Positions 1-7,092 of a stretch of 27,748 bases of DNA are shown here, piece after piece (the first letter of the stretch is position 1; the number at the start of each line of letters is the position of its first letter). The stretch is from assembly GCA_021817025.1 (NCBI GenBank), contig JAKAWF010000011.1, positions 1 to 27,748 on the forward strand, in the 5' to 3' direction. Under the pieces are notes generated by a model, which saw only the letters and a list, made by a program, of their open reading frames with translations, searched no databases and was not told the origin of the DNA. The DNA is from a bacterium. GTDB taxonomy: Bacteria > Chloroflexota > Dormibacteria > UBA8260 > Bog-877. The position numbers and the translations under genes were made by a program.

Positions 1-403
1 GTTGGGAGGAAATCTGGGAGTGGCTCCCCTCCCAGACCACAGTCGCCTGACCCTACCTACCCACAAATTTGTCGCGCACCCCTCAAAGGGGGCAGGAGAG
101 CGCCTGAACGGACCTGGCGTCCCCGTGGTGTGAGTGGCCGGAGGAGACCCTCCGAGGTGGAGCCGCTGACCCGGGCGAGGCCAGGTGCGGGCGCGGCTGG
201 GCCGCTCTGGCCGAAGCTCCACACGGCGCTCCGGAAGCCCCCGCCAGGGCCCGGCGCGGATTCGGATGGGGCCCCCGGCGGCCAATGCCTCCACTCCCGG
301 CCTCGCCGCCGCGGCCGGGGCGTCCCGGCCACCATGAGGCGTGGGCGCGATCGCGGCGCTGGGGATCGCGGAGGCGGCGCGGGGAACGGGCGAGACCGCC
401 CGG
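1..403. other. Non-coding or unassigned stretch downstream of recR
   Basis: No gene can be supported here. Open frames exist on both strands (for example minus 57-335), but their translations are Arg/Pro/Gly-rich, match no family I know and have no ribosome binding site, as expected of chance frames in GC-rich DNA. A 6-bp hairpin, CGGGCG/CGCCCG with a 4-nt loop (387-402), lies directly after the recR stop but has no T-run. An 8-bp hairpin lies at 13-36. Confidence 0.5.
13..36. terminator. 8-bp hairpin, possible terminator
   Basis: TCTGGGAG (13-20) and CTCCCAGA (29-36) are perfect inverted repeats with an 8-nt loop. On the minus strand the stem is followed by ATTTCC, a weak T-run, so it could end minus-strand transcription coming from recR. 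No T-rich tail follows on the plus strand. Confidence 0.3.
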
Positions 404-1006
404 TCAGAGCCGCTGCCGGCCCGAGAACGCCCGCGCCACCGTGCGCTCGTCGGCGTAGGCCAGCTCACCCCCCACCGGGAGGCCATGGGCGAGGCGGGTG
501 ACCTTCGCGGACGTCCCCTCGAGGCGACGCAACAGATAGCTCGAGGTGGCCTCCCCTTCGACATCGGAGTCGGTCGCCAGGATCACCTCATCCACGCCGC
601 CTTGCTCAACCCGGGCAACCAGCTCGTCGGCGTGGATGTCCCGGGGACCGATCCCATCCAACGGGGACAACGCCGCGCCCAACACGTGATAGAGACCGTG
701 GAACTCCCCGGTGCGCTCGATGGCCAGCACATCGCTGGGGTCCTCGACCACGCAGATCAGGGCGCGCTCGCGCCCCGGCTGGCGGCACACGGTGCAGAGT
801 TCGTCCTTCTCGCTCAGAAAGAAACAGACCGCACAGCTCCCCACGGACTCGGCCAGGGCCCCCATGGTGGCGGCCATCCCCAGCAGCGCCGGCGCCGGCA
901 GACGGCAGGCATGAAAGGCCAGCCGCTGCGCGGTCTTGGGGCCGATCCCGGGAAAGCGGGCAAACTCCTCCGCCAATCGCTCCACCGGCGTCGGCAGGAG
1001 CCCCAT
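404..1006 (-). CDS. recR: Recombination mediator protein RecR
   Basis: RecR works with RecF and RecO to load RecA on gapped single-stranded DNA in the cytoplasm. The 200-residue length is standard for the family. In order: helix-hairpin-helix region (about 10-37, with FPGIGPKTAQRLAFH), a four-cysteine zinc finger (C58, C61, C71, C74), then a Toprim domain with VVEDPSD (86-92) and a second acidic segment ending in VEGEAT. The ATG at 1006 has GGGGA upstream at usual spacing. It lies 28 nt after ybaB, the dnaX-ybaB-recR order common in bacteria, so co-transcription is likely. Nothing is unusual apart from TDSDVEGEAT where TNPTVEGEAT is more common. Confidence 0.96.
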   Translation of the reverse strand: MGLLPTPVERLAEEFARFPGIGPKTAQRLAFHACRLPAPALLGMAATMGALAESVGSCAVCFFLSEKDELCTVCRQPGRERALICVVEDPSDVLAIERTGEFHGLYHVLGAALSPLDGIGPRDIHADELVARVEQGGVDEVILATDSDVEGEATSSYLLRRLEGTSAKVTRLAHGLPVGGELAYADERTVARAFSGRQRL

Positions 1007-1034
1007 GGTCAGTCCCCGAAAGTCAGAGCGGGCG

Positions 1035-1352
1035 TCAGCGCATTCCCGGCGGCATCAGGCCCGGCGGGAGCAGCGACTCCATCGATCTCGCCGCCAGCTC
1101 ACGGGAACGATCGAGGGCATCGTTGACGGCCGCCTGGACCAGGTCACTCACCATCTCGACACCCTCCTCCAGGACGGCGGGGTCCAGAGTCACCCCGGTC
1201 AGCCGCTGCTGGCCGTTGCAGCGAACCGTGACCGCCCCTCCCCCGGCACTGCCCTCGACCTCATGGTTGGCGAGATCGTCCTGTGCCTGCTCCCATTGCC
1301 GGGCCATGTTCTGCTGCAGCTGTCGCAGTTGCTTGGGATTAAACTGAGGCAC
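1035..1352 (-). CDS. ybaB: YbaB/EbfC family nucleoid-associated protein
   Basis: A 105-residue protein of the YbaB/EbfC family, small dimeric DNA-binding proteins that coat the nucleoid. Family features visible are an N-terminal Gln-rich helix (about 5-35, with QLQQNMARQWEQAQDDLANHE) that forms the arms of the dimer, the central strand region with VTVRCNGQQRLTGVTLDP, and a C-terminal helix around VQAAVNDALDRSREL. Translation starts at GTG 1352, preceded by AAGGAG about 9 nt upstream. It sits between dnaX and recR; 141 nt separate it from the dnaX stop, and a possible promoter lies in that gap. The precise cellular role is unsettled for the family. Confidence 0.93.
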   Translation of the reverse strand: MPQFNPKQLRQLQQNMARQWEQAQDDLANHEVEGSAGGGAVTVRCNGQQRLTGVTLDPAVLEEGVEMVSDLVQAAVNDALDRSRELAARSMESLLPPGLMPPGMR

Positions 1353-1381
1353 TTCGCCAGACTCCTTGAAAGTTGGGCCGC

Positions 1382-1387
1382 ATCCTA
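1382..1387 (-). promoter_or_regulatory. Possible -10 element for ybaB-recR
   Basis: On the minus strand CTGTAGGAT contains TAGGAT, fitting the TANNNT -10 pattern, 29 nt upstream of the ybaB GTG and in the 141-nt gap after dnaX. No convincing -35 box is seen. Confidence 0.3.
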
Positions 1388-1493
1388 CAGTGTGACTCCC
1401 GGCCGTCGCGGCTGGACGGGGCGAGCCCCGTACCGGGCCTCCCGCCTCCCGATCAGCGTGCTCGAGCGGCGTCCGGGCTCCGGCCCCACGCCA

Positions 1494-3155
1494 TCAGTGC
1501 GGATCAAGAAACTCCACCTTGCGCACGGTGCTGCCGGGGAAGTGCTTGAGCACTGCGGCCAGGGCACCTCCGCCAGCGGCCGGCCCAGGGCCGCCATCGT
1601 CACTGGGGGGTGCGGCGCGACCCGCGGGCTGCAGATCCACCGCGATCCCCTCCCCCAACACCGCGCCGCAAGCCTCCTCCAGAAGGGCCCGATACTGCGG
1701 CTCGCGGAGCTTGCCCAGATGCCATTCGTACTTCACCTCGATGGTGAGCTTGCCGTCGGTCAGGGCGACCGGCGTCGTCTCCTTGGCCAGAGCCGTGAAG
1801 GGGCCCGGGTGATGGTGCTGCGCCCAATCGACCACCTCGGGCCAGCGCGTCCGCCAGTTCGGCGCGTCCGCGGCCAGGGCCGGCGAGGTGGTGTTCCCGC
1901 CACTCTCCCCTGGCGAGGCAGAGATTGCCCCAGGGGAACTGGCCGGGGCACCCGCCTCGTCTCCAGGCACTGGGACCCCGGCCGCCTCGCCAGCCGAGGC
2001 CCGGGCTGGACCCTCGGCCACCACGACGGCGCGGGCGATTGGGGAGGGGGCCCCGGGCAGCGCTCGTCGCGGCCTGGTGGCAGGGGCGGTCGCGACGTCC
2101 GAGGGCGCGCTCTGAGGCCGCCGGACGGCGGCTGATGCCACCTTGAGCAGAATCACCTCCAGGGCCATCCAGGGATCGTCGGCGCGACGCAGCTCACTGC
2201 CGCCGCGAGTGCACGCCTCCATCAGCTCCAGCCAGAGGTGGCCACCGGGCTGACCCTGGGGATGGGCCAGTGCCTCCCACTGGCGCGCCCGCGCCTCCGC
2301 CCCCAGGGAGCGCAGCAGCTGCCGGGGCTCGACCCCGGCCGCCTCGAGCTGGCGCAGCTCCGACCAGGCCCCGGCGGGGTCGCCGTCTGCCATTCCCGTG
2401 ATCAAGCGGCCGATCGCGTGCGGATCAGCCATCCCCAAGGCGGCACGGACCGCATCAAGACCCAGGACGCCCTCCTCGAGGCCCAAGAGCCGGTCGAGCA
2501 ACGACTCCGCGTCGCGCAGCGAGCCCGCCCCCGCCTCGGCCACCAGCGCCATCACCTCCGGGGTGGTGTCAACCCCCTCCTGGCGGCAGATGTGGGCGAG
2601 ATGAGCCGCCATGGCGGCGGCCGGAATGCGGCGGAAGTCGAAGCGCTGGCAGCGAGAAAGGATGGTCTCCGACAGGCGCTGAGGCTCTGTGGTGGCCAGG
2701 ATGAAGCAGGCATGCTCGGGCGGCTCCTCCAGAGTCTTGAGAAAGGCGTTGCCGGCCTCCGTGGTGAGCATGTGCGCCTCGTCGATGATGTAGACCTTGG
2801 TGCGCAGCTCGCTGGGCAGGAATTGAGTCCGCTCGCGCAGGTCCCGAATCTCGTCGATGCCCCGATTGGTGGCGGCGTCGATCTCGATGACATCCAGGCT
2901 TCGACCAGCCCCCACTGACTCGCAGGCGTGGCAGTCCCCGCAGGGCTCACCCTCCTCGGGGTGCAGGCAGTTGATCGCCCGGGCCAGGATCCGAGCCGCG
3001 CTGGTCTTGCCGGTGCCGCGAATCCCGGTGAACAGGTAAGCGTGCCCGAACCTGCGCTCGCGGACGGCATTGCGCAGGGTCCGGGACACCACCTCCTGCC
3101 CCACCAGCGCGTCGAAGCGCTGGGGCCGGTACTTCAAGTAGAGGCTCTGCCGCAC
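1494..3155 (-). CDS. dnaX: DNA polymerase III subunit gamma/tau
   Basis: Clamp-loader ATPase that opens the beta clamp and organises the replisome. From the chosen GTG (3155; 553 residues) the protein opens with SLYLKYRPQRFDALVGQE, the invariant DnaX start. Then come Walker A (GIRGTGKT, 44-51), the zinc module (C63, C72, C75, C78), Walker B DEAH (125-128) and the SRC arginine-finger motif (167-169). A Pro/Ala/Gly-rich linker follows, and a C-terminal tau-type region includes KLTIEVKYEWHLGKLREPQ. The frame stays open upstream to 3341, but that part is the SRP RNA gene and cannot be protein. Other possible starts are GTG 3164 and TTG 3173; none has a clear Shine-Dalgarno. I saw no slippery A-rich site for a gamma frameshift. 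Confidence 0.95.
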   Translation of the reverse strand: MRQSLYLKYRPQRFDALVGQEVVSRTLRNAVRERRFGHAYLFTGIRGTGKTSAARILARAINCLHPEEGEPCGDCHACESVGAGRSLDVIEIDAATNRGIDEIRDLRERTQFLPSELRTKVYIIDEAHMLTTEAGNAFLKTLEEPPEHACFILATTEPQRLSETILSRCQRFDFRRIPAAAMAAHLAHICRQEGVDTTPEVMALVAEAGAGSLRDAESLLDRLLGLEEGVLGLDAVRAALGMADPHAIGRLITGMADGDPAGAWSELRQLEAAGVEPRQLLRSLGAEARARQWEALAHPQGQPGGHLWLELMEACTRGGSELRRADDPWMALEVILLKVASAAVRRPQSAPSDVATAPATRPRRALPGAPSPIARAVVVAEGPARASAGEAAGVPVPGDEAGAPASSPGAISASPGESGGNTTSPALAADAPNWRTRWPEVVDWAQHHHPGPFTALAKETTPVALTDGKLTIEVKYEWHLGKLREPQYRALLEEACGAVLGEGIAVDLQPAGRAAPPSDDGGPGPAAGGGALAAVLKHFPGSTVRKVEFLDPH

Positions 3156-3175
3156 TGAGTTCACTCTGGTCAAGA

Positions 3176-3446
3176 TGATCGCGCACCCCTCTTCGTGGAG
3201 ACATCCCCGGCGCCGGTCGACCGCTGGGCTCAAGCCGGGGAGCCCGACGACACCCCACTCGCTCCGCGTACCGCTGCTTCCTTCCGGACCTGACGGGGTT
3301 GGCGGTGATTGGCTGCGCCGGACCCGGCCGTCAACACCCAAGTGGTCGGAGCTGACCCGAAGACGCCTCCCCTAGGAGGGGAGTTCGACCCCGCTGTAGC
3401 GGATTGCGGGTGCAGGGCACCGCTAACTCCCCGTCTAGCGCGATCA
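3176..3446 (-). ncRNA. ffs: Large bacterial SRP RNA with Alu domain
   Basis: RNA of the signal recognition particle, which binds Ffh and targets nascent membrane proteins. The Ffh-binding tetraloop region is unmistakable: GGTCCGGAAGGAAGC within 3273-3294. Upstream on the same strand is the Alu domain known from Bacillus scRNA, with GGGGAGTTAGCGGTGCCCTG and CGCAATCCGCTACAGCGGGG (about 3380-3433), so this is the long form rather than the ~100-nt 4.5S form. The ends are set by a perfect 9-bp closing helix, TGATCGCGC (3446-3438) with GCGCGATCA (3184-3176). That gives 271 nt, which by memory matches the Bacillus scRNA. It ends about 20 nt before the dnaX start, with no obvious terminator between them, so processing from a joint transcript is possible. 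Confidence 0.95.
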
Positions 3447-3451
3447 GGAAG

Positions 3452-3459
3452 ATTCTATA
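3452..3459 (-). promoter_or_regulatory. Probable -10 region of the SRP RNA promoter
   Basis: The minus strand reads TATAGAAT at 3459-3452, the only AT-rich patch in this GC-rich gap, 5-7 nt before the predicted 5' end of the SRP RNA at 3446. That is the right spacing for a sigma-70 type -10 box. The -35 position is GC-rich and does not match consensus. Confidence 0.55.
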
Positions 3460-3534
3460 GCGCGCGCCTGGTGGCGAGCCGCGCCGGCTGCCGCCACAGC
3501 CCGGTCGGGACCGTCGTCAACCGTCCGGGGAGCA

Positions 3535-5172
3535 CTAAGTATCCAGGCTCACCAGACGGTGGTGGCCAGCCCGCAGGGCGAACCCCGCCGTCACCGCGGC
3601 CCACGCTGCGCAGACCGCGAGCGCCATCGCGTCGGAGACGACGGGAGGCAGGTTGGTGATCAGCAGCGGCAGGGTCAGCCCCACCAGGCAGATTGCGATG
3701 TAGGCGGCCCCGGCGGCCATGAACGTGACCGCCAGCCAGATCCCGACCGCCCTCCTGGGGTCGGTCCACTCCAGCCGCGGCCACACCGCGCCCATCCCGG
3801 TCGCCAGTGCTACCAGCCCCAGGACGCAGAGCACCAGCAGGAGGGCTGAGAACGCGATCTGCGAAGGCGGAGTGGCGACTCGGATCTCGGTGGTCACCAT
3901 CAGGGTCAGGCTGGCTCCGACCGAGACCAGCGCCGGCAGGATCAGCTTCCCCAAGAGCAGCGACCGGGGTGACAGCGGGGAGGTCCGAAGGCACCAGAAA
4001 TGGCGCCCCTCAGAGCCGACCGCCCGCAGGCCCAGGCCGCTGGCGGCAAACAGGGCGGCGAAGGCGGCAGTGGTGAGCGGTCCGTACCACACCGGGAAGT
4101 TTCTGAACATGCCCAGCCCAATCCCCTCGGAGCGCGGGGAAAGGAGGTAGACGGCGAACAGGCCGATCGGCAGCAGCAGCTGGATGAGCTGGGAGGGGTC
4201 CCGCCGCAGCATCCGCCAGTCCTTGCGCACCACCGCCATCAGGGGTGGAAGTCTCAAGAAACGGCTCCGATGGCGCCGCCGTCTCGCCGGCGCCGACTGG
4301 GAGCGGAACCAGCCCTCTCGCAGTGCCGGCGCGGCCACCAGGACGGCGCCCGTCGTCACCAGCAGCGCGCTTGAGGCCAGCCCCAGGCTCAGCAGGATGG
4401 CGCTTGGCCATCTCCCCTGGAAAGCGTCCACCATGCCGTGCGCAGCCCAGGCCGTCGGCAGCCAGCCGGGACCACTCAGGCCGTGGGCGAAGGCGCCGGC
4501 CCCAAACCCGGGACCGCGACCGCCGGCGACGGCGCTGGCGATGTTGACGGCCGCCACGCCGAAGCCAACCAGTCCCACCAGGAGGGCGGCGGCGTCCTTG
4601 ACCCGGCTGGCGGGCACCACCCTGACCAGGAGCACCACCAGCAGCAGGGCCAGCGCCATCGGCATCACCAGCAGGAAGGTGAGGTCCACCGCCACCAGGG
4701 GGACCGACCACAGGCTGTGGTAGAGGAGAGCCAGCCCCAGGACCATCGGCCCACCCAGGAGAGCGCCCAGGCAGATCCCCAGGATCAACTGGCTGAGCAG
4801 CCGGTGGACGAGGAACAGCCGGGAGCTGATGGGCGCCAGCAGCAGCCACTCGACGTCGCGGGCGAAGTACACGGAGGCCAGCGCAAAACTCACCGAGGTG
4901 CCCATGGTGAAGGCCGTCAGGACGATCATCAATGTCGAGAGCGCACCCAGCAGCTGCCGGGGATGATCGAGCTGGGCCCCTCGCCCCAGGTGTTGGACCA
5001 GGGGCAGCAGGGAGGCCCAGACCAGAAGACCAATCGGTAGGGCCGCCATCAGCACCAGGCGACGACCGGACCCGCTGTGCCACCATGAATTCCAGGTGCC
5101 GCGCGCCCCCGCGTGGAAGAGCCCGCGCAGCTGGGCTGCGGACGACAGGCGGTCGCGCACCAGGGTGGCCAT
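3535..5172 (-). CDS. ABC-2 type exporter permease, substrate unknown
   Basis: A 545-residue polytopic membrane protein encoded 25 nt downstream of a matching ABC ATPase, so almost surely the permease of one exporter. Roughly twelve hydrophobic segments fall in two blocks, about 38-62 to 280 and 325 to 540. They are separated by a basic cytosolic stretch (about 285-325) rich in Arg that ends VRKDWRMLRRDPSQLIQ. The same layout occurs in large ABC-2 permeases with a duplicated half. The segment VEWLLLAPISSRLFLVHRL resembles the cytosolic coupling region of ABC-2 exporters. The start is ATG 5172. The substrate cannot be read from sequence; drug, lipid or peptide export are all possible. Confidence 0.8.
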   Translation of the reverse strand: MATLVRDRLSSAAQLRGLFHAGARGTWNSWWHSGSGRRLVLMAALPIGLLVWASLLPLVQHLGRGAQLDHPRQLLGALSTLMIVLTAFTMGTSVSFALASVYFARDVEWLLLAPISSRLFLVHRLLSQLILGICLGALLGGPMVLGLALLYHSLWSVPLVAVDLTFLLVMPMALALLLVVLLVRVVPASRVKDAAALLVGLVGFGVAAVNIASAVAGGRGPGFGAGAFAHGLSGPGWLPTAWAAHGMVDAFQGRWPSAILLSLGLASSALLVTTGAVLVAAPALREGWFRSQSAPARRRRHRSRFLRLPPLMAVVRKDWRMLRRDPSQLIQLLLPIGLFAVYLLSPRSEGIGLGMFRNFPVWYGPLTTAAFAALFAASGLGLRAVGSEGRHFWCLRTSPLSPRSLLLGKLILPALVSVGASLTLMVTTEIRVATPPSQIAFSALLLVLCVLGLVALATGMGAVWPRLEWTDPRRAVGIWLAVTFMAAGAAYIAICLVGLTLPLLITNLPPVVSDAMALAVCAAWAAVTAGFALRAGHHRLVSLDT

Positions 5173-5197
5173 GGGCGGGCGGCTCAGAGCTCCGCCA

Positions 5198-6013
5198 TCA
5201 GGCGCTCAGGGCGCTGATCAGGCTGGCGGTCTCGCGGTCTTGGGCACCGGTGACCGCCATGAAGGCCTCCTCCAACGCCCCGGGCACGCCCGCGTCCGCA
5301 CCGCTCTGGCGCTCCAGGTCGGCCACGCTCCCCAGGGCCACCAGGCGGCCGGAGTCGAAGATGCCCACCCGGTCGCAGAGGACGCTGGCGATCTCGAGGG
5401 CGTGGGTGCTGAGGAACACGGTGTGGCCGGTGTCGCAGAGGGTGCGCAGCATCACCTTCAACTGGCGCGCCGCCTGAGGGTCGAGGCCAACTGTCGGCTC
5501 GTCCAGGAAGACCACCTCCGGGTCCGGCATGAGGGCCACGCACAGGGCCAGCTTCTGGCGCATGCCCCTGGAGTAGGACTGCACCAGCTGGCCGGCCGCC
5601 GACTCCAGCTCGAGGGCCTCCAGAAGAGCCGGGATCCGGCGCCGGCGCCGCTCCCGGCTGACGCCGTGGAGATCGCTGGCCAGCTCCAGCATCTCGACTC
5701 CCGTCAGCTTCTCGTAGAGGGCGGCGTTGTCGGGCACGTAGCCGAGGTGACGCCGTGCCTCGCTGCCCTGGCGCTGGATGTCCTGGCCGCAGATCAGCAC
5801 CCGACCCCGGGAAGGACGCAGCAAGCCAACCGCCATCTTGATGGTGGTCGTCTTGCCGGCGCCGTTGGGGCCGATCAGGCCGAAGAGCTCCCCGGGATCG
5901 ACTCGCAAGTCGAGCCCCTCCACCGCGACGCGGCCCTCGAAGTCTCGGGCGACCCCCTCGAAGAGGATGGAGGGCATGCCGCCGCTTTCATCCACCATCC
6001 CGGCGATTATCAC
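5198..6013 (-). CDS. ABC transporter ATP-binding protein (ABC-2 exporter type)
   Basis: Nucleotide-binding subunit powering the permease encoded just downstream. Using GTG 6013 as start (271 residues), the motifs are Walker A GPNGAGKT (48-55), signature YSRGMRQ (147-153), Walker B VVFLDEP (167-173), D-loop GLDP and H-loop His204. YSRGMRQKL in place of LSGGQ is typical of the ABC-2 exporter ATPases (CcmA/DrrA-like). GTG 6013 is chosen because AAGGAG lies 7 nt upstream. ATG 6034 (278 residues) and internal ATGs at 5998 and 5977 are alternatives; the conserved domain begins only after the last. The gene diverges from the aldolase gene and probably shares its palindromic control region. Confidence 0.92.
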   Translation of the reverse strand: MIIAGMVDESGGMPSILFEGVARDFEGRVAVEGLDLRVDPGELFGLIGPNGAGKTTTIKMAVGLLRPSRGRVLICGQDIQRQGSEARRHLGYVPDNAALYEKLTGVEMLELASDLHGVSRERRRRRIPALLEALELESAAGQLVQSYSRGMRQKLALCVALMPDPEVVFLDEPTVGLDPQAARQLKVMLRTLCDTGHTVFLSTHALEIASVLCDRVGIFDSGRLVALGSVADLERQSGADAGVPGALEEAFMAVTGAQDRETASLISALSA

Positions 6014-6039
6014 CGGCCCGCTCCTTCGCCCCATGGCCC

Positions 6040-6063
6040 GATGCGACGTTGTAACCTCGCATC
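6040..6063. promoter_or_regulatory. 24-bp imperfect palindrome with leaderless -10 box before the aldolase gene
   Basis: GATGCGA (6040-6046) and TCGCATC (6057-6063) are perfect inverted repeats, and inside them GTT/AAC (6048-6050/6053-6055) also pair, giving 10 complementary positions out of 12 per arm. The right arm ends directly at the aldolase ATG (6064). TAACCT (6052-6057) lies 6 nt before that ATG, the layout of a leaderless promoter, so the palindrome would cover the -10 and start site. It could be an operator for both divergent units. Confidence 0.5.
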
Positions 6064-6996
6064 ATGACCACAACCGCCAGCCGACCCAGCGCCACCGCGA
6101 CTCGTTACCACCTCGACGACCTCAACCTCTCCCAGGGCAAGCGGGCCCGCCTGCACTCCCTGCTCTACGAGCACGGCCCTGCCAACGGCACCCTGATGCT
6201 GCTGCCGATTGACCAGGGGCTGGAACACGGCCCCGTCGATTTCTTCGCCAACCCTCCCTCCCTGGACCCCGAGTACCAGTGCCGCCTGGGAGTGGAGGGG
6301 AAGTTCTCCGGGATCGCACTGCAGATCGGGCTCGCCAGCCGCTACATGGCCGATTACGCGGGCCGGCTGCCACTGGTTCTGAAGGTCAATGGGCGCACCA
6401 ACATTCCCAGTTCGGATGATGCCTTCTCCCCGCTGACCTCCTCGGTCGAAGATGCGGTGAGATTGGGGGCGGCGGCGGTCGGTTACACCTGCTATGTGGG
6501 ATCGCCATCCCAGGATCGAGACCTGCGGCAGATGAACGAGGTCCGCCGGGACTGTGAGCGCTACGGCATGCCCCTGATCTGCTGGTCGTACCCGCGGGGA
6601 GCGGCCGTCAACAAGAAGGGCGGGGCGGACAGTCTCTATGCCATCGACTATGCCGCTCGGGTTGCCTCCGAGATGGGTGCCGATGTCATCAAGATCAACA
6701 TTCCCCGGGCCCACGCCGCGGCTGACGCCACCGCCCCGGCTCCCTACGACAGCCTGGCCGAGGATCGCCGCGAGATGCTGAAGAGGGTGATCCGCTCCGG
6801 CGGACGCTCGCTGGTGATCTTCGCCGGCGGCAGTCAGGTGAGCGATGAGGAGCTGCTGGGACGGATGGAGGACTGCCTGGCGGCCGGAGGCAGCGGCTTC
6901 ATATTCGGTCGCAATATGTGGCAGCGGCCGATGGAGCAGGCGCTGGCGATGGCATCACGGGTGCACCAGCTGCTGGCCAAGTACGGCGACCGCTGA
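6064..6996 (+). CDS. fbaB: Class I fructose-bisphosphate aldolase, DhnA family
   Basis: Cytosolic aldolase cleaving fructose 1,6-bisphosphate into dihydroxyacetone phosphate and glyceraldehyde 3-phosphate, in glycolysis and gluconeogenesis. The 310-residue protein carries DhnA-family marks: LLPIDQGLEHGP (47-58), LVLKVNGRTNIP (104-115), CWSYPRGAAVN (173-183), GADVIKINIP (205-214) with the likely Schiff-base Lys210, and the phosphate-binding FAGGSQVSDEELL and GGSGFIFGRNMWQR near the end. The ATG has no Shine-Dalgarno but has TAACCT 6 nt upstream, so a leaderless message is likely. Related DhnA enzymes act in archaeal shikimate synthesis (ADH synthase); the length and PIDQGLEHG motif favour the glycolytic enzyme. 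Confidence 0.92.
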   Translation: MTTTASRPSATATRYHLDDLNLSQGKRARLHSLLYEHGPANGTLMLLPIDQGLEHGPVDFFANPPSLDPEYQCRLGVEGKFSGIALQIGLASRYMADYAGRLPLVLKVNGRTNIPSSDDAFSPLTSSVEDAVRLGAAAVGYTCYVGSPSQDRDLRQMNEVRRDCERYGMPLICWSYPRGAAVNKKGGADSLYAIDYAARVASEMGADVIKINIPRAHAAADATAPAPYDSLAEDRREMLKRVIRSGGRSLVIFAGGSQVSDEELLGRMEDCLAAGGSGFIFGRNMWQRPMEQALAMASRVHQLLAKYGDR

Positions 6997-7012
6997 ACCA
7001 GGAGCTGATGCC

Positions 7013-7050
7013 CGCCCGGCCTCACGGATGCCGACTTCCAGGCCTGGGCG
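7013..7050. terminator. GC-rich hairpin between convergent genes
   Basis: CGCCCGGCC (7013-7021) can pair with GGCCTGGGCG (7041-7050) with one bulged T and a 19-nt loop. It lies between the aldolase stop (6996) and the stop of the convergent nuoN-like gene (7093). No T-run follows on either side, so termination is a guess from position. Confidence 0.35.
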
Positions 7051-7092
7051 GCTGACCGGCCCCGAAGCCGCCACCGCCTGCCTGGACCTGCC

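Noticed and set aside
130..501. 123-codon plus-strand frame at the left edge
   Set aside because: It overlaps recR, has no ribosome binding site and encodes an Arg/Pro/Gly-rich chain without family features.
3156..3341. 62-residue N-terminal extension of DnaX
   Set aside because: The DNA is the SRP RNA gene with conserved structure, and DnaX proteins begin near SLYLKYRP.
3301..3400. A tRNA-like GTTCGACCCC stretch on the plus strand
   Set aside because: The T-stem does not pair in tRNA register and no acceptor or anticodon arm fits; the segment belongs to the SRP RNA Alu domain on the other strand.
3515..3520. TTGACG on the minus strand as the -35 box of the SRP RNA promoter
   Set aside because: It is about 55 nt from the TATAGAAT -10 element, far outside the 16-19 nt needed.
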